Of a stretch of DNA of 64,000 bases, positions 12,407 through 23,520 are shown piece by piece (the first letter of the stretch is position 1; every line of letters starts with the position of its first letter). The notes below the pieces were generated by a model that saw nothing but the letters and a program-made list of their open reading frames with translations, made no database searches and had not been told where the DNA came from. Both the position numbers and the translations under genes were made by a program. The stretch is from Balaenoptera acutorostrata. Taxonomy: Eukaryota; Chordata; Mammalia; Artiodactyla; Balaenopteridae. The DNA lies in assembly GCF_949987535.1 (NCBI RefSeq), contig NC_080069.1:37127269-37191268 (forward strand). The letters run 5' to 3'.

Positions 12407-12415
12407 GGCAGGCGT
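12407..12415 (+). repeat. Putative right target-site duplication of the full-length L1
   Basis: A second copy of GGCAGGCGT, which also flanks the L1 5' end at 5222-5230. It lies after the second A-run (12392-12399) and a G-rich spacer. Confidence 0.5.
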
Positions 12416-12557
12416 CCTCATTCACTATTGTTGAGGATGTAAGTTGAATTTATGTTGAATGCAATCTTTCTGGAGGACATCAGTCATTGTCTTCTTTTTC
12501 AAAGCAATTAAAAACTTTGCTGAATTGAATAGTCATCTAAGAAAAACGTAAAAAGGG

Positions 12558-12955
12558 TATAATTTTTGTAATAGCTTTATTGAAATATAATTCACATATC
12601 ATACATTTTACCCATTTATAGTGTACAGTTCAATAGATTTTCGTATATTCCCAGTGTTGTGTACCCATCACCACAATTGATTTCAGAACATTTTCATCAT
12701 CTCAAAAAGAAACTCCCTGTCTTCTAGCTATCGCCTGCTTATCTCATCATTAGCTCTGGCTAACCACTAATCTACTTTCTGTATAGATCTTTCATGTAAG
12801 TAGAATTTATTTCCACATGAATTTTCATTTCCATATGATTTTTAAGATCAGCTTGTCAATTTTTACAAAGAAGCCAACTGGGATTCTAATAGGGATCGTG
12901 TTGAATCAGTGTGGAGAGTTTATTGACATTATGCCAATGCCTGCATATGGTGTTG
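12558..12955 (-). mobile_element. Ancient L1M 3' fragment
   Basis: Reads as the reverse complement of an old L1 3' end: 'AGCTTTATTGAAATATAATT' near 12572, then a 'GTGTACAGTTCAATAGATTTT' like block, 'ACCCATCACCACAATTGATTT' and 'CTAACCACTAATCTACTTTCT'. These are characteristic antisense L1M landmarks. The last 110 bp may belong to another L1M piece. A second, longer copy of the same region is at 17697-18485. Confidence 0.75.
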
Positions 12956-13554
12956 GATCAAACTGAATGTTCCAAGCTCTGGAAAATGTACCACTGTTTA
13001 CCTTGACTCCTTGTTTGGGTCACAGACTAGCAAGAGCTTGGTTGGAGAGAAAAAGACCCCTTTCTAGTCTCTGGGACTGGGGGCATGGTCCTGGACCCTC
13101 GGTCAAAGGGAATTGGTCATGGGCATGTTTTTTGATTGGAGTCAAGTTGCCCTCTGCAACTTGTTTATGTGATTTTACGTGTAATGGCTTAGCCTCTCAA
13201 CTCTTTTTTTCAGTACATTTTCTTCTTTCCTCACCATGAGGATTCTTTATAATGGTGTAGGCAAAGAATTAATCTTGTAAAAAATAATTGCCCCCTTTTT
13301 CCTCACACCTTTTCAATCTCTCTCTACCCATTCTCTTGATTCTGAAGCACAAAAATCCATAATTAGGCAAATACAGAATCTCCCTAAAGTACTGCGGAGG
13401 AGGAAAGCAGAACAGGAAAGACCACAATTCTCTTTGGGTCTGGGATAGAGAGGAGGCTGGGGGTCCTCCACATCAGGGAATCTTGTCTCTGTGACACTAG
13501 CATAGCATATGGGACCTTTCCTATCAAAGTTCTTGATAAGCACAAGTGTTTTCT
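12956..13554. other. Stretch without recognised genes or repeats
   Basis: Two overlapping open frames of about 90-113 codons lie on opposite strands (12967-13239 and 13313-13654) and match no known protein. I treat them as chance frames. Confidence 0.45.
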
Positions 13555-13685
13555 TGCTTCTTCTGCCTTTGGACTGTGAGTTCCTTAAGGCGAGGGACTT
13601 GTTTAGAGTTGTTTCTCCAGTACTTAGCAGAGTTTGTGGCAGACAAACAGGCATTCAAACATTTGTTGCTTGAATATTGTCATGT
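13555..13685 (+). mobile_element. L2 3'-end fragment
   Basis: Shows the sense L2 3' terminal pattern: 'ACTGTGAGTTCCTTAAGGC' and 'GAGGGACTTG', then 'AGTACTTAGCAGAG' and a 'CATTCAAACATTTGTTG' end. It is diverged and short. Confidence 0.6.
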
Positions 13686-15489
13686 TTCAAATGATAGTAC
13701 CTCATGTAGTTATAATGGCCATCAAATCAGATGATACATGGGAAAATGATAATAATTTTAAGGGCCGACATTAGTTTTCAAAAAGAAATTTTTTAGAGAA
13801 GCAAAACATGAGTAAGATATCACCTGAATTTTCTGATGTTGTTAGAGACACTTCCTCTGAACAAGAAATGAGAACACTAGTCCAAGTGAAATATGATTAT
13901 AAACACGTTGGACTCAAAATTTTAGTGGTTCCTATGATGCCTCTTGCAGATCCCCAACTTGAACATGTTGTTTAAGTAAGTGACAGAAGATCAGATCTTT
14001 TATGACTAAACATTTATAACAATGTATATTTTAAGTCTTATCTTCTCCTCACTCTCTTTTCACACACGTTTGTTTTTATTGGACCACCAGTGGCAAATTC
14101 CTGCAATTTTAGGGCCACGTGACATTGTTGTCATTGCTTTTAGCGCTGGCATCTGTTAGTAAAGAGACCAAAAGTATTCTCTTATGAGTCATTAATACAG
14201 TTGCCAAAACTAATTAAACTAGTGCCAAATATGACAAGTCACCAGAAGACTTCTTTCAACAATTTACAATATTTTTGCTGGGGAAGGGAAATAAAGAAGA
14301 GAGAGAAGTAAATTTGCATAACACTTTATTTTTCTGGTGAGCTTCAAAAATTATAAGCATTGAAATTAAGTAATGCTGACTGTATTATTTCTTCTGGTGT
14401 TTTTAACACTATAGACTAAAGACATAATTGATATTTTTGGTGGTCAGTCCTTTCCTTATCCACCATACAAAATATGCCTTGCTCTTCCTGAGCTGGAATT
14501 GCTAACCAAACATGAATGAACAAAGTATGAAAGAAGCAATGGCTGGATTTTAAGTTTCTGAATAATCACAAGTTGGCCATATATTTAACAGGCAATAAGG
14601 TAAACTAGCAGTGAATTTCTGCATATGAAACAGACTGTGGGTAGGAAATTTATCTCAAATAAAGGCTTGGGATAGAGTAAACAGGACCACCAGGAAGAAG
14701 GTTGGTATCCTCACCTCACCAAGTTCAAGAGCAGTAACTAGTTGGCAGGACTTTTAGGAATGAGATGTCTCACTAAATGTAAGCCTTAAAGGAAACAGCA
14801 TAAATTTATCACAATGTGGAATGTAAAAACTAGCAGACTCCTTGATTTACTTTGTATCTTCCCACTGAGATCTTTGTAGACTCAAGTGGAGAATTGGGGC
14901 AGTTATTTTGACAAAACTGGGCTCTACTTTTTTTCCAAAATATTTTTAAAAAAGAGGAAAATATATAGTTAGTCTGAAAAAACAATGCTTAACTCCTAAT
15001 TTTATTTTACCTGTGAAAGTGTGGCTTTTCTTGCTGTTTTTCAGGTAATCCATATGGGAGAAGCAATTTGTCTAAAAAGCAAATTTTTCTAAGGAAGATT
15101 AGCTATTGTATCTTACAAATGAAATATTATGAACATCCATAAGAAATGTAAAATAAACATCTTAGTCTTAGAGCTTATATAAGAGGGTCTAAGCCTATCA
15201 GAAATGACTGATGTTTTACTGTTATCTTTACAACATTATTAAATAGAAATCCAGTGATTCACATATCAAGGAATCATTTGATGTGTGAGGAAGGTTACTC
15301 TAGAAATTTTTGTTAGGGAGCTAAGAAATGGTCATCTTTTAACTTAAAACATAATTTATTAAAAAAAAATGTCAACACAAGTTTCCTTCCTGATTTGTTA
15401 CTGACCTTCAAAAAAAGCAAGATCTTAACTTTGTAATACCATTTTAGCCTATAGCAGATGGAAATTTAAATTTCCACATCAGACTTGGA
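13686..15489. other. AT-rich stretch without recognised genes
   Basis: About 1.8 kb of AT-rich DNA. No coding frame over 60 codons and no repeat family could be supported by eye. Confidence 0.5.
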
Positions 15490-15657
15490 AATATTTATTT
15501 TTAATTTCTCTTTGGTAAATATACTATGCCATATCCTTAAAAAATGAAATATCTCTGGTCATTAAAATGATGCTATAGAAAATTGTTTATGGCATGGAAG
15601 GATATTCATTATGTATTGTTGATGGGAAAAAACACATTACCACAGAATAAACAGTGT

Positions 15658-15660
<3 letters not shown>
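15490..15660 (+). mobile_element. Probable ancient L1M fragment
   Basis: Resembles the sense strand of an L1M C-terminal ORF2/3' region ('CATTAAAATGATGCTATAG', 'AATTGTTTATGGCATGG', 'GAAAAAACACATTACCACAG'). The similarity is weak but ordered. It ends in a CA microsatellite. Confidence 0.4.

Positions 15661-15661
<1 letters not shown>

Positions 15662-15692
<31 letters not shown>
15662..15692. repeat. (AC)n microsatellite, ~15 units
   Basis: An uninterrupted AC dinucleotide run of about 31 nt. Likely to be length-polymorphic. Confidence 0.97.
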
Positions 15693-15696
<4 letters not shown>

Positions 15697-16137
15697 ATAA
15701 TTACCAAAACATTAACGAAGGTTAAACCTACAGGTTACTAACTATGGATACTGTTGATTGCTTCCCCAGTATCCATTTCCCCTATCTTTCTTCAGAATAG
15801 CTTGCTGCTTTTTAAAAAATATCTCCCCAAGTCCCATTTATTCATATGTCTCAGGGACAACTGACCACCCCCATAGCTTCAAAGTCTTAGAAAGGAATGT
15901 TGTGCCCCTTGCAAGTACTGGTTAAGGAGTGAGCTTGCCACCCAGTTCTGGCAAACAGGGTTTGAGGAGGAGTCCAATAAGAAGTTTTACAACAAGTTTT
16001 CTCATTTTTAAAAGAGATGAGGAAGTCTCTCTCCTTTCTTTCTGGATGTGACACCCTGAGCTACTGTTGCCATCATCTTGCCACAAGATTGATGATAAAT
16101 CCACACAGAAGATGGCAGATCAGAGAGAGAAAAAGAA

Positions 16138-16148
16138 TCTGGATTTTT
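16138..16148 (+). repeat. Target-site duplication, left copy (L1 stub)
   Basis: TCTGGATTTTT, matched by TCTAGATTTTT at 16218-16228 with one difference. Confidence 0.55.
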
Positions 16149-16217
16149 TTTAAAAAATTGAAGTATAATTGACATTTAACATTTTATTAGTTTCAGGTGT
16201 ACAACATAATGAAGGAC
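16149..16217 (-). mobile_element. Very short 5'-truncated L1 3' end
   Basis: A ~70-bp antisense L1 3' terminus: T-run, then 'TTGAAGTATAATTGACATTT' and 'AGTTTCAGGTGTACAACATA', which is the reverse complement of a laurasiatherian L1 3' end. It is bounded by an 11-bp near-identical duplication (TCTGGATTTTT / TCTAGATTTTT), as expected for target-primed reverse transcription. Confidence 0.65.
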
Positions 16218-16385
16218 TCTAGATTTTTAATGACATCAGTGGGCCAATGGATAAACCAGCCCTGAAACCTACCCTACCCTGGACTTCCTGTTATGTCAGG
16301 AAATTATGATATTTGTTGTTTAAGATAGGGTTTCTTCTTCTGGAGCTGAAACCCACAAACGGATATCATGGATAATTTTAATTTC

Positions 16386-17031
16386 TTCTTTTTTGCTTAT
16401 ATGAGTTTTCTAAATTACTTTGCATGAAAATGTATTTCTTTTGTAATGTGAAATAAAACACAAATGATTTCTTTAATATAAGGGGAAAATAAGAAGAAAT
16501 GATAACTTTTCATCTTCCTACCAGTGAGGTATCCCTTTCCATTTCAAGTCAAAAAATCAGCTGAATTCCTTTCATTTTATTGCTACCCAAAATGGGGAAA
16601 AAGTTTTCAGGTTAACCAGACCCACACATGAACATTTCACGAGTTAGACCCTCCCAGTGCCTAAGCTACATTAGAGAAACAAGTAAGGTGGCTGAGTGGC
16701 TACTTATGGCTGTCCTGCCAAATGATGGCTCTCAGGTCGTATTCAATAAGGTCTCCAGGTCCACATGAAGCACTGAAATGCAGAAGCCACCTTGTCAGGG
16801 GCTCTTGAGATTCAACTATTTATTACATGCATAGTATGTATCAGATACAATGTTACTCTCACATTTATTTACATAGTTAAATTTCTTAAAAAGACTGTCT
16901 ACACTCATCAGCTCTAGTTCCTAACCCCTCATCAGTTTTGGAGGCTGGTTCCACCACTCCATTCTTCTCAAGACCTCAGATGATCTTCTTACTAATAAAT
17001 TTCTCTTTTCAGTGAACAAAATCCCCTTGAT
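16386..17031. other. Stretch without recognised genes or repeats
   Basis: AT-rich DNA. No supportable coding frame and no named repeat. Confidence 0.45.
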
Positions 17032-17242
17032 CAGCACTGTCCAACAGGAATTTCTACAATGATGGAAATATTCTATATCTGTGCTGTCCAAAATGATAGC
17101 CACTGGCTACACATATCTATTTAATACTTGAGATATGGATAGTGCAACCGACTGTCTGAATTTTAAATTTTATTTAATTTTAACTTATTTAAACTTAAAT
17201 GGTCTCCTATGAGTAGCAGCTACATCTTGGACAGTGTAGCTC
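17032..17242 (+). mobile_element. Small hAT-like non-autonomous DNA transposon (MER type)
   Basis: Terminal inverted repeats are visible: CAGCACTGTCCAA at the left end and TTGGACAGTGTAGC at the right. The body ('AATATTCTATATCTGTGCTG', 'GATAGCCACTGGCTACA', then an ATTTTAATTTTA-rich centre) fits a well-known eutherian MER DNA element. The exact family name is uncertain. It has no coding capacity. Confidence 0.65.
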
Positions 17243-17696
17243 TAGATAATACCATCCATCCCAAGTCTATCCAGCCGAAAATGCCTTCCCTTTTCTAGAG
17301 TTCTATAAACAATGGCACAGAAGGTATATCACTCAGATGACCCACAGGTTCCTGAAATTAATCACGTTCCAATGGACCAGTCCAGATTGGACTCAATGTT
17401 TTCACCCTCTAAGCCTCCTCTTCCTGAACTGCCTCATCTTGCAGAATGGCATCATGAGCTGCCCAACTGACGACATCTCCTTCATCTCCCCAGATTTAGA
17501 TGACAACCAATCAGCAGTTTTGTGGAATGGAGTTCTTAATAGCTTATAAACTAGCTCTCTTCTCTCACTGCCCAGCCACTACCATGATTCATCTTTATGA
17601 CATTTTACCTGGATTTTTACCAAAGCCCTCTAACTGGATTTCTTGCCTTCAACCTTATCTCCATGCAATTCATTCTGCACATATTGTCAGAGATCT

Positions 17697-18485
17697 TTCT
17701 TTCTTTTTACAGCTTTATTGGGATATAATTCACAAACCACAAAATTCACCCAAATAAAGTGTACCATTCAATGGCTTTGAGTGCAACTATCATCACAATC
17801 AATTCTAGAACATCTTCATTACACCAAAAGACACCCTGCACCCCTTAGTCATCACTCCCCTACAGATGCTCCCATCTCCCCGAGCCCAAGGTAACCACTA
17901 ATATATTTTCTGTGTCTATAAATTTGCTTATTTTGGTTATTTAATATAAATGGAATTATATAATATACAGTCCTTTGTGACTAGCTTCTTTCACTTAGCA
18001 TGTTTTCAAAGTTCATCCATGCTGTAGCATGGTCAGTATGCTGTAACATAGATTTATTTATTTTTATCTCTGAATAATATTTCACTGTATGGCTATAGCA
18101 CATTTTGTCATAAATATTCATCAGTCAATGGACACTAGGGTCGTTTCTACCTTTTGGCTATTGTGAATAGTGTTGCTAAGAATGCTGATGCAAAAGTTTT
18201 TGTTTGAACACCTGTTTTCAATTCTTTGGGGTATGTACTTAGGAGTGGAATTGCTGGATCATATGGAACTCTGTATTTAACCTTTTGAGGAACTTCCAGA
18301 CTATTTTCTACAGCAGCTGCACCATTTTACATTCCCCCCCCCCCCCCCAGTGGTGGATAAGAATTCCAGTTTCTCCACATCCTTGGCAACACTTGTTATC
18401 CTCTGTCTTTTTTATTATGGCCGTCCATCCTAGTGGATGTAAAAGGGTATCTCATTGCAGTTTTGCTTTGCAGAGATCTCTCTAA
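17697..18485 (-). mobile_element. Ancient L1M 3' fragment (long copy)
   Basis: About 790 bp of antisense L1M 3' end and ORF2 C-terminus. In order: 'CAGCTTTATTGGGATATAAT', 'ATCATCACAATCAATTCTAG', 'CTTTTGGCTATTGTGAATAG', 'GAGTGGAATTGCTGGATCAT', 'CATCCTTGGCAACACTTGTT'. The GAATTGCTGGATC motif is the antisense of the conserved ORF2 segment ending in [10 protein letters not shown]15 run interrupts it at 18334-18348. Confidence 0.85.
18334..18348. repeat. Poly-C tract (C15)
   Basis: Fifteen consecutive cytosines within the L1M fragment. The length may be unreliable in sequencing. Confidence 0.9.
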
Positions 18486-18650
18486 AATGCAATTTTCATT
18501 ATATGTTTTAGCTACTTCAAAATCCTTTGATAATTTCACATAGTTTTTAGATAGCATCCAAAGTTCTTTATAGAATGAGATGGAGAAAATTTAATTTTCT
18601 AGGATTCTTAGAGCCTGCTTATCAGACTAGCAGGTGGAGAAGGTTTACCT

Positions 18651-18786
18651 ATAGGGGCACGAACCCTCCGGGTTTATCTGGGATTGAAGATGTCCAGGAC
18701 ACGGGATTTTTCAGTACTAAATTCAGGAAAGACCCAGGGACAAGGGACAGCTGGTTACCCCACTTACCTTATAAGAAGACAATAGC
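18651..18786. mobile_element. MITE-like DNA transposon fossil
   Basis: Contains 'GGGATTTTTCAGTACTAA' followed by 'GGGACAAGGGACAGCTGG' and 'GGTTACCCC', with loosely complementary 'GGGTTTATCTGGGATT' near the left end. The right end is shared with the element at 40871-40982 (GGACAGTTGGTTACCC). Both look like copies of one fold-back eutherian DNA transposon family that I cannot name with certainty. Confidence 0.45.
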
Positions 18787-19260
18787 ATGGAGTTAGAGAT
18801 GGTAAGTCGTGGTTGAGTGGTAGTTGGGTCCACATGTAGGAGACACAAGCTTTTGGGGAGGGAGTAGAGAGTATGAACAAAAGAGCCAGCAGGATGGCAA
18901 CAGAATGTTGTGTGATGGACATTATCATTCCCTTCATTGAACATCCTCATACCTTTAGTAGTAAATCAACCATGGCATGTGTAGCTCCAGTGGATTTTTT
19001 TCATAGAAACTGGCTCAAGGAAGAACCAAGAACCTAGCAAACTTGTGAACCTGCTGTTCTCACAGGCCTCTGATTACAAGTCCTTCAAAAATTTGGAGAA
19101 TAATGAAATATAATTCATATACATTCACAAATTATCATTTCAAAATGGGACAATTTGATTCCAGTTTGGAACATCATCTTTCTAAAACTTATTTCAGAAT
19201 GTTAATGTTTATTTTTGCCAAAAGGAAAAATTAATATTTCTTATAAGAACTGAAAAAAAA
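18787..19260. other. Stretch without recognised genes or repeats
   Basis: Nothing supportable on either strand. Confidence 0.45.
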
Positions 19261-19410
19261 GCTAACATTTATTGAGCATTTCTATATGCCAGGAGCTATA
19301 CTAAGTAGCTTTATGTAAATTATCTCATCTTATCCTCATAGCAATCTCATGAGTTAGGTACCATATTACCCTCAGTTTACAGATGAGGAATGATAATATT
19401 AGAGGAATAA
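19261..19410 (-). mobile_element. MIR SINE fragment
   Basis: Antisense MIR: 'AACATTTATTGAGCATTTCT', 'TGCCAGGAGCTATACTAAG', and 'CAGTTTACAGATGAGGAA', the last being the reverse complement of the MIR core/3' landmark 'CCTCATCTGTAAA'. Confidence 0.8.
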
Positions 19411-21784
19411 TAAACCAATGAATTTATGGCTCCAACAGCAGGAGCCATGCCTGGTGAGCTGAGATTGTAGAATCTCTTCCACAATGTAGGGAAGTAAAGC
19501 CACATGGAGAGCCCACCAGAATGAAGAACTGGAACTCACCATCTTTGCCTGGGGAGAGTTTTTGGTTGTCTCTGGGCCATAGCGAGAAAGTAAGCCCTAC
19601 TGACTTCCACTGACAGCCATGTGACAGGGTTTGAGGGTATGGAGCAGCTTCAAGAAAAAGAGTAGAGGGAGGGAAAGAAACTATTATTTTGTGAGTACAA
19701 TGTACCTGGAGTCCAGCCAACTTTCGACTCATGATGTAAGATGATGCATGTTCTTACTGCTTCAAGCAGTATGAATTATAGTTCTATGCTGTTACTTGAA
19801 CCTCTATAATCCTAACTGATATAATGGCACTGCCTCAGAGATGGCAAGCCAGGCATCGTAGCCAGGGGCCAGGTGGAAGATGAGGTTGAAGTTCCAAAGA
19901 GTCTGGGACACCAGTGAAAGTCAGTAAGAGGCCCAGTCAAGGAGGACTAGGGGGTCTCAACCAAGGCAGGAGAACAAGCCATAGGTGACCCCACAGAACT
20001 CTAGGACAACAGCTCAAGGAGCTCGAGGGCGAGACGATACAGCCCAATGCAGATGGCAGCAACCAGAATCTCAGGGCAGCTCCCAACCCGAGGTTCCTCC
20101 CCTCAGCCACAAGGTTACAACCCCTCCTTCCCCCATTCCCACATACCCAGGTACCCTCTGTGGAAGAGTAAGGTGGGAAGAGGAAATACGAAAGGCCAAA
20201 TTACCCACTCACCTCCAAAGAGACTGTTTAAATGAGAAGAAATGGAAATACAAAAACTGGCAAATTAGTAGCTCCCACCACCTCCCTCCTCTCCCTGCAA
20301 CCCATCCTTCTAGCAAGGTGAGGACTTGCAAGGAAAATCAGATCCCTTAAGAAAATAAAGAGGTTGTACCTTTTTTGTTCATCTGAAATAGGGTATGTAA
20401 ATTTGAGCCCCACAGGATAAGACCTACGGAAGTCACAAGAGTGCAGCAGGATTTGAAAATAGGCAATATAACTCTGAACCCTTGCTGGTTACCACTGCTC
20501 TATTCTGTACAGGGTGTAAATATCTGGCCTATGTGCTGCCTCTCTCCTCTATGCGGACCCTGGCAGGCATCACTGATTGACCAACCCACTTTCTCCTTCT
20601 GAGCCCAGACAAGGTCTCAGAAGCCTTCTCTGAGTGCTCCATAAAACCACTACCAATTGATCAGGGATGGAAAATAAGTGGAAAACTATTTACAAACAGC
20701 AATTTGATGAGCATCAGGAATTAAGATTCTTACTTCCATGTCTTATCAGAAGCTCTCTTCTGGAGGAGAGACTCCAAAACTCCTTCTAAAGGATACCAGC
20801 ACTTCTCCAATGCAGGGAGAAAAATGTCTGGACTCCAAGCTTTGCTTAAAGAACCTGGGTTTTCATACTGACTCTTTATTCCAGCAATGAGCAGGCCTTT
20901 TATTTCTCCTTCCTCCTGCCTTGTCCCTAGGCATCAGAAAGCACACAGGGTGAGCTCTTCTTCAGGGCTTTTCAGCTGGTTCCAGAACCATACGTAATAC
21001 TGCTGTTTTTAAAACACCTCGCTGCAGCCAAAAGTTTAGCCTTCTGATGTGGGCTTTCCTTGCCTTTCAGTGTGGTTGAACATCTGACAACCATTTGGTG
21101 GAATAAGTGAAGGGATTAGAACAAGAAACACAACCTTTTGTTGACTTTTCTGCTGATCCATTGGAAATTCATTTAGGCCCACACAAGTTTGCCGACTCTT
21201 CCCTTAATATTAAAAATTCCATTTCTGCGTAAGTCAGTTCCCATCTTAGATGTCACAGATGGCTGTCAACACAGGATTCCTAAAGAGGAGTCCTCTCTCA
21301 CCCTTGTCTCTGCCCTGCCACCTTTTAAAGTTATCCCAGCATTCTTGAGAAGGTGCCAAATGGATGGCCTCAGCCAATGATGTCATTTGTTCACCGCCAG
21401 GCTGGAACTCCTCACCAGGCACTGTGTCACCGCATGGAAAGCCACCTTGTTCGAGGAAGCAGTCACAAGACCGCCTCCACGTAGGCTCAGGTCCGAGAGA
21501 GGCTGATTTGACCAGGCCAGAGGCCTTGAACCGTCTACATTGTGAGCATTCCGGACAATTGGTCTCTTCTATCCCACTCCCTCCCCTTACCCCCTCTGAT
21601 GAAATCTGCAGAAGTTCTGCAACCCAAATTGCCAAGCTGCTGAGCACATTAAATCTGAATTTCTTTATAAATCTCCTGGCCCTTCTATAACTCTGAAAGC
21701 TGCACACGAGCTTAGTACAAGCTGGGGCGGGGGGCGGATTTTCCCAACCGAAGTGGCCTGTCCTAGAAGATAGGCAGTGCCAGA
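19411..21784. other. Long stretch without recognised genes
   Basis: Open frames of 60-153 codons occur on both strands (e.g. 19424-19732 minus, 19985-20350 plus, 21246-21707 minus) but overlap one another and match no family. The end near 19790-19825 (ATAATCCTAACTGATATAAT) recalls the terminus of an ERVL/MaLR-type LTR, too weakly to call. Confidence 0.4.
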
Positions 21785-21960
21785 GGAGTCTAGAGCAGCC
21801 GCTGCAATCAGGCAGGTCTGAGTCAGAATCTCAGCTCTGTCACTTCTCGCCCTGTGTCCTTGGACAGGTTTCTGAATCTTTTGGAGCCTCAGTTTCCAAC
21901 ATCTCTAAGAAGCAGGGCAGTAAAACGTGCTCCTCGGATTTTTAGGATAACTGAGCAAAA
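21785..21960 (+). mobile_element. MIR SINE fragment
   Basis: Sense MIR: a 'GAGTCAGAATCTCAGCTCTG' block, 'TCACTTCTCGCCCTGTGTCC', 'TTGGACAGGTTTCTGAATC' and 'GAGCCTCAGTTTCC'. It directly precedes the CpG-rich block at about 22030. Confidence 0.75.
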
Positions 21961-22029
21961 ATGAGGGGAACGAATCTCTTTTCACGGTACTTTGCTTCCC
22001 TCTTCTCCCACCCTCTGCACATAAACACA

Positions 22030-22580
22030 GGACAGAAAACCCTGGATCATTTCGCGTCGCTGCTTTCTGGATCGGAAGCAGGCGTTGCTGTGGGGTGAAG
22101 AAGATATGTTTGCAGGAAAACGGGCAGCAGAACTTCAACCTCTGGAGCCGGCTCAGGGCACGGCTGATAAACCACCGCCGGCTTCCTAAGCCCCGCAGCC
22201 TCTGCCAGTGGTGACTGTGGAGCTTTTCCGGGAGCTGCCCTAGAGGAGGGGCACCTCCAGCCCCACCCACCACCCCGGGAGCCCAGCCTGGGCAGCAGAG
22301 CCCGCCTGGCCGCGAGGCAGCCAGGGAAACCTAAAATCGGGTGTGCTATCGAGTTCTGCTGTGGGATTTTCACACAGGCCGGGTAACTACCGACCTGGGA
22401 GCGGGTTGAACCGGTGACCCCAGCAGCGCGAAAGGCTCGGGTCGCACGACGCCTCCCCAACCCTCCGCTCGACGCTTCAACTTCCTCCCGCGCCCGTCCC
22501 AGTGTGGCAAGCACAGCACCGTTCCAGTGGCCCTGGCTGAGGGCCCCCGGCTTCCACCGAAGGGCAATGGGGAGAACAAG
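22030..22580. promoter_or_regulatory. CpG-island-like block, candidate promoter or regulatory element
   Basis: I count about 37 CpG dinucleotides in roughly 540 nt, in GC-rich DNA, against a CpG-poor surround. This density would satisfy usual CpG-island thresholds (observed/expected estimated near 0.7). The block is not a recognisable repeat. Open frames over it (22047-22589 minus, 180 codons; 22370-22579 minus; 22414-22605 plus) overlap each other and look like a consequence of low stop-codon frequency in GC-rich DNA. No TATA box or clear splice donor was identified, so direction is unknown. It could be the promoter of a non-coding RNA, an alternative first exon or an orphan CpG island. Confidence 0.6.
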
Positions 22581-23239
22581 GGAAGGCAAACTTGAAAAAC
22601 AGTAAAAGAATCAGTTGATTCCTAAGTGGATTTTCAGTGTCCCTGTCGTCTTGTTTAAGGAGTACATACAGTTACAACCTTGGAAAGGTAGAGACTCGAT
22701 TGAGTGGCAGGGTAGGTGGGTGGCAGCTGCTGGACCCCCAGTGCATGGTGTGATGCACGGGGCCTGGTCTCAGGGATGCTAAGTGCTGGAGCTGGAGACC
22801 GAGGGGAGAGGTGATGGAGACCAGATGGTACAGCTGAGACTCAAAGGGCTGAATTAGTAGGGGAGTGGGGCCTGGGACCCACTGCCTGCTTCTCTCTCCT
22901 GGCCCCTTCCCACAGGCATTTCTCAAAGTGTGCTGCATGGAATATGCACTGCTGGTGAGGGATGGAGAGAGACCTAAAAAACAGACCTGTGGTCCAACGG
23001 CTGCACATTAATGCTGCATCTTGGGATAAACGGGTGCACCTTCACATAAAAAGAGGAACGGGTATTCAGAAGCTACTAATCCGGCCTAGCCATATACTGA
23101 GAAAAGCTGGAGTAAACAAAACGAAAAGGTGGCTACTGTAAGCTGCATTCCATTCCCAACCAGCAGTGTCTCAAACCATTTGGACAGTTGTTGACATTAG
23201 CAAGGTTATGGCGGTGGGCAGCTCTGGGGTAAGCTCAGT
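22581..23239. other. Stretch without recognised genes or repeats
   Basis: No supportable coding frame. It borders the CpG-rich block on the left and a repeat-like block on the right. Confidence 0.4.
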
Positions 23240-23520
23240 TGCTCTGCGGTATCTGGCACTAGATTGGCATCTCCTGTCTCAGTTCTCAGGGTCCTCCCCC
23301 CATGGTCACAAGATGGCAGCCGCAGCACCAGGTATCATATTCTCTCATACAACCTCATGCAAAAGCAGAAAGCAAGAAGGTGTCAAAAAAGAAGCACCTT
23401 CTCCCTGTATTTCTCTTTTTATTTCCAGAGTCCCCAAAGTAAGTCTCATTGACCAGAAGAACTGAGTCACATGCTCACCCCATACTCACCCCTGGCAAAG
23501 GAGATCACAGTTTCTGTTAC
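23240..23520 (+). mobile_element. Unclassified eutherian interspersed repeat
   Basis: The order 'CACAAGATGGCAGCCGCAGC', 'ACCTTCTCCCTGTATTTC', 'AAGTCTCATTGACCAG' and 'GAGTCACATGCTCACCCC' matches a repeat I have seen in many mammalian loci. The region at 35455-35815 appears to be another copy covering an earlier part of the same family. I cannot give the name. Confidence 0.4.

Larger units (their letters stand above)
15760..16385. mobile_element. Possible LTR-type repeat, interrupted by an L1 stub
   Basis: The pieces on either side of the L1 stub at 16149-16217 (motifs such as 'GATGACATCAGTGGGCC' style text near 16230 and 'TTGTTTAAGATAGGGTTTC' near 16318) recall solo-LTR sequences of ERVL/MaLR type. 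I cannot name a family and the assignment is weak. Confidence 0.28.

Noticed and set aside
22047..22589. 180-codon minus-strand open frame
   Set aside because: Lies in the CpG-rich block where stops are rare; composition is Arg/Ala/Pro/Gly-biased as expected by chance.
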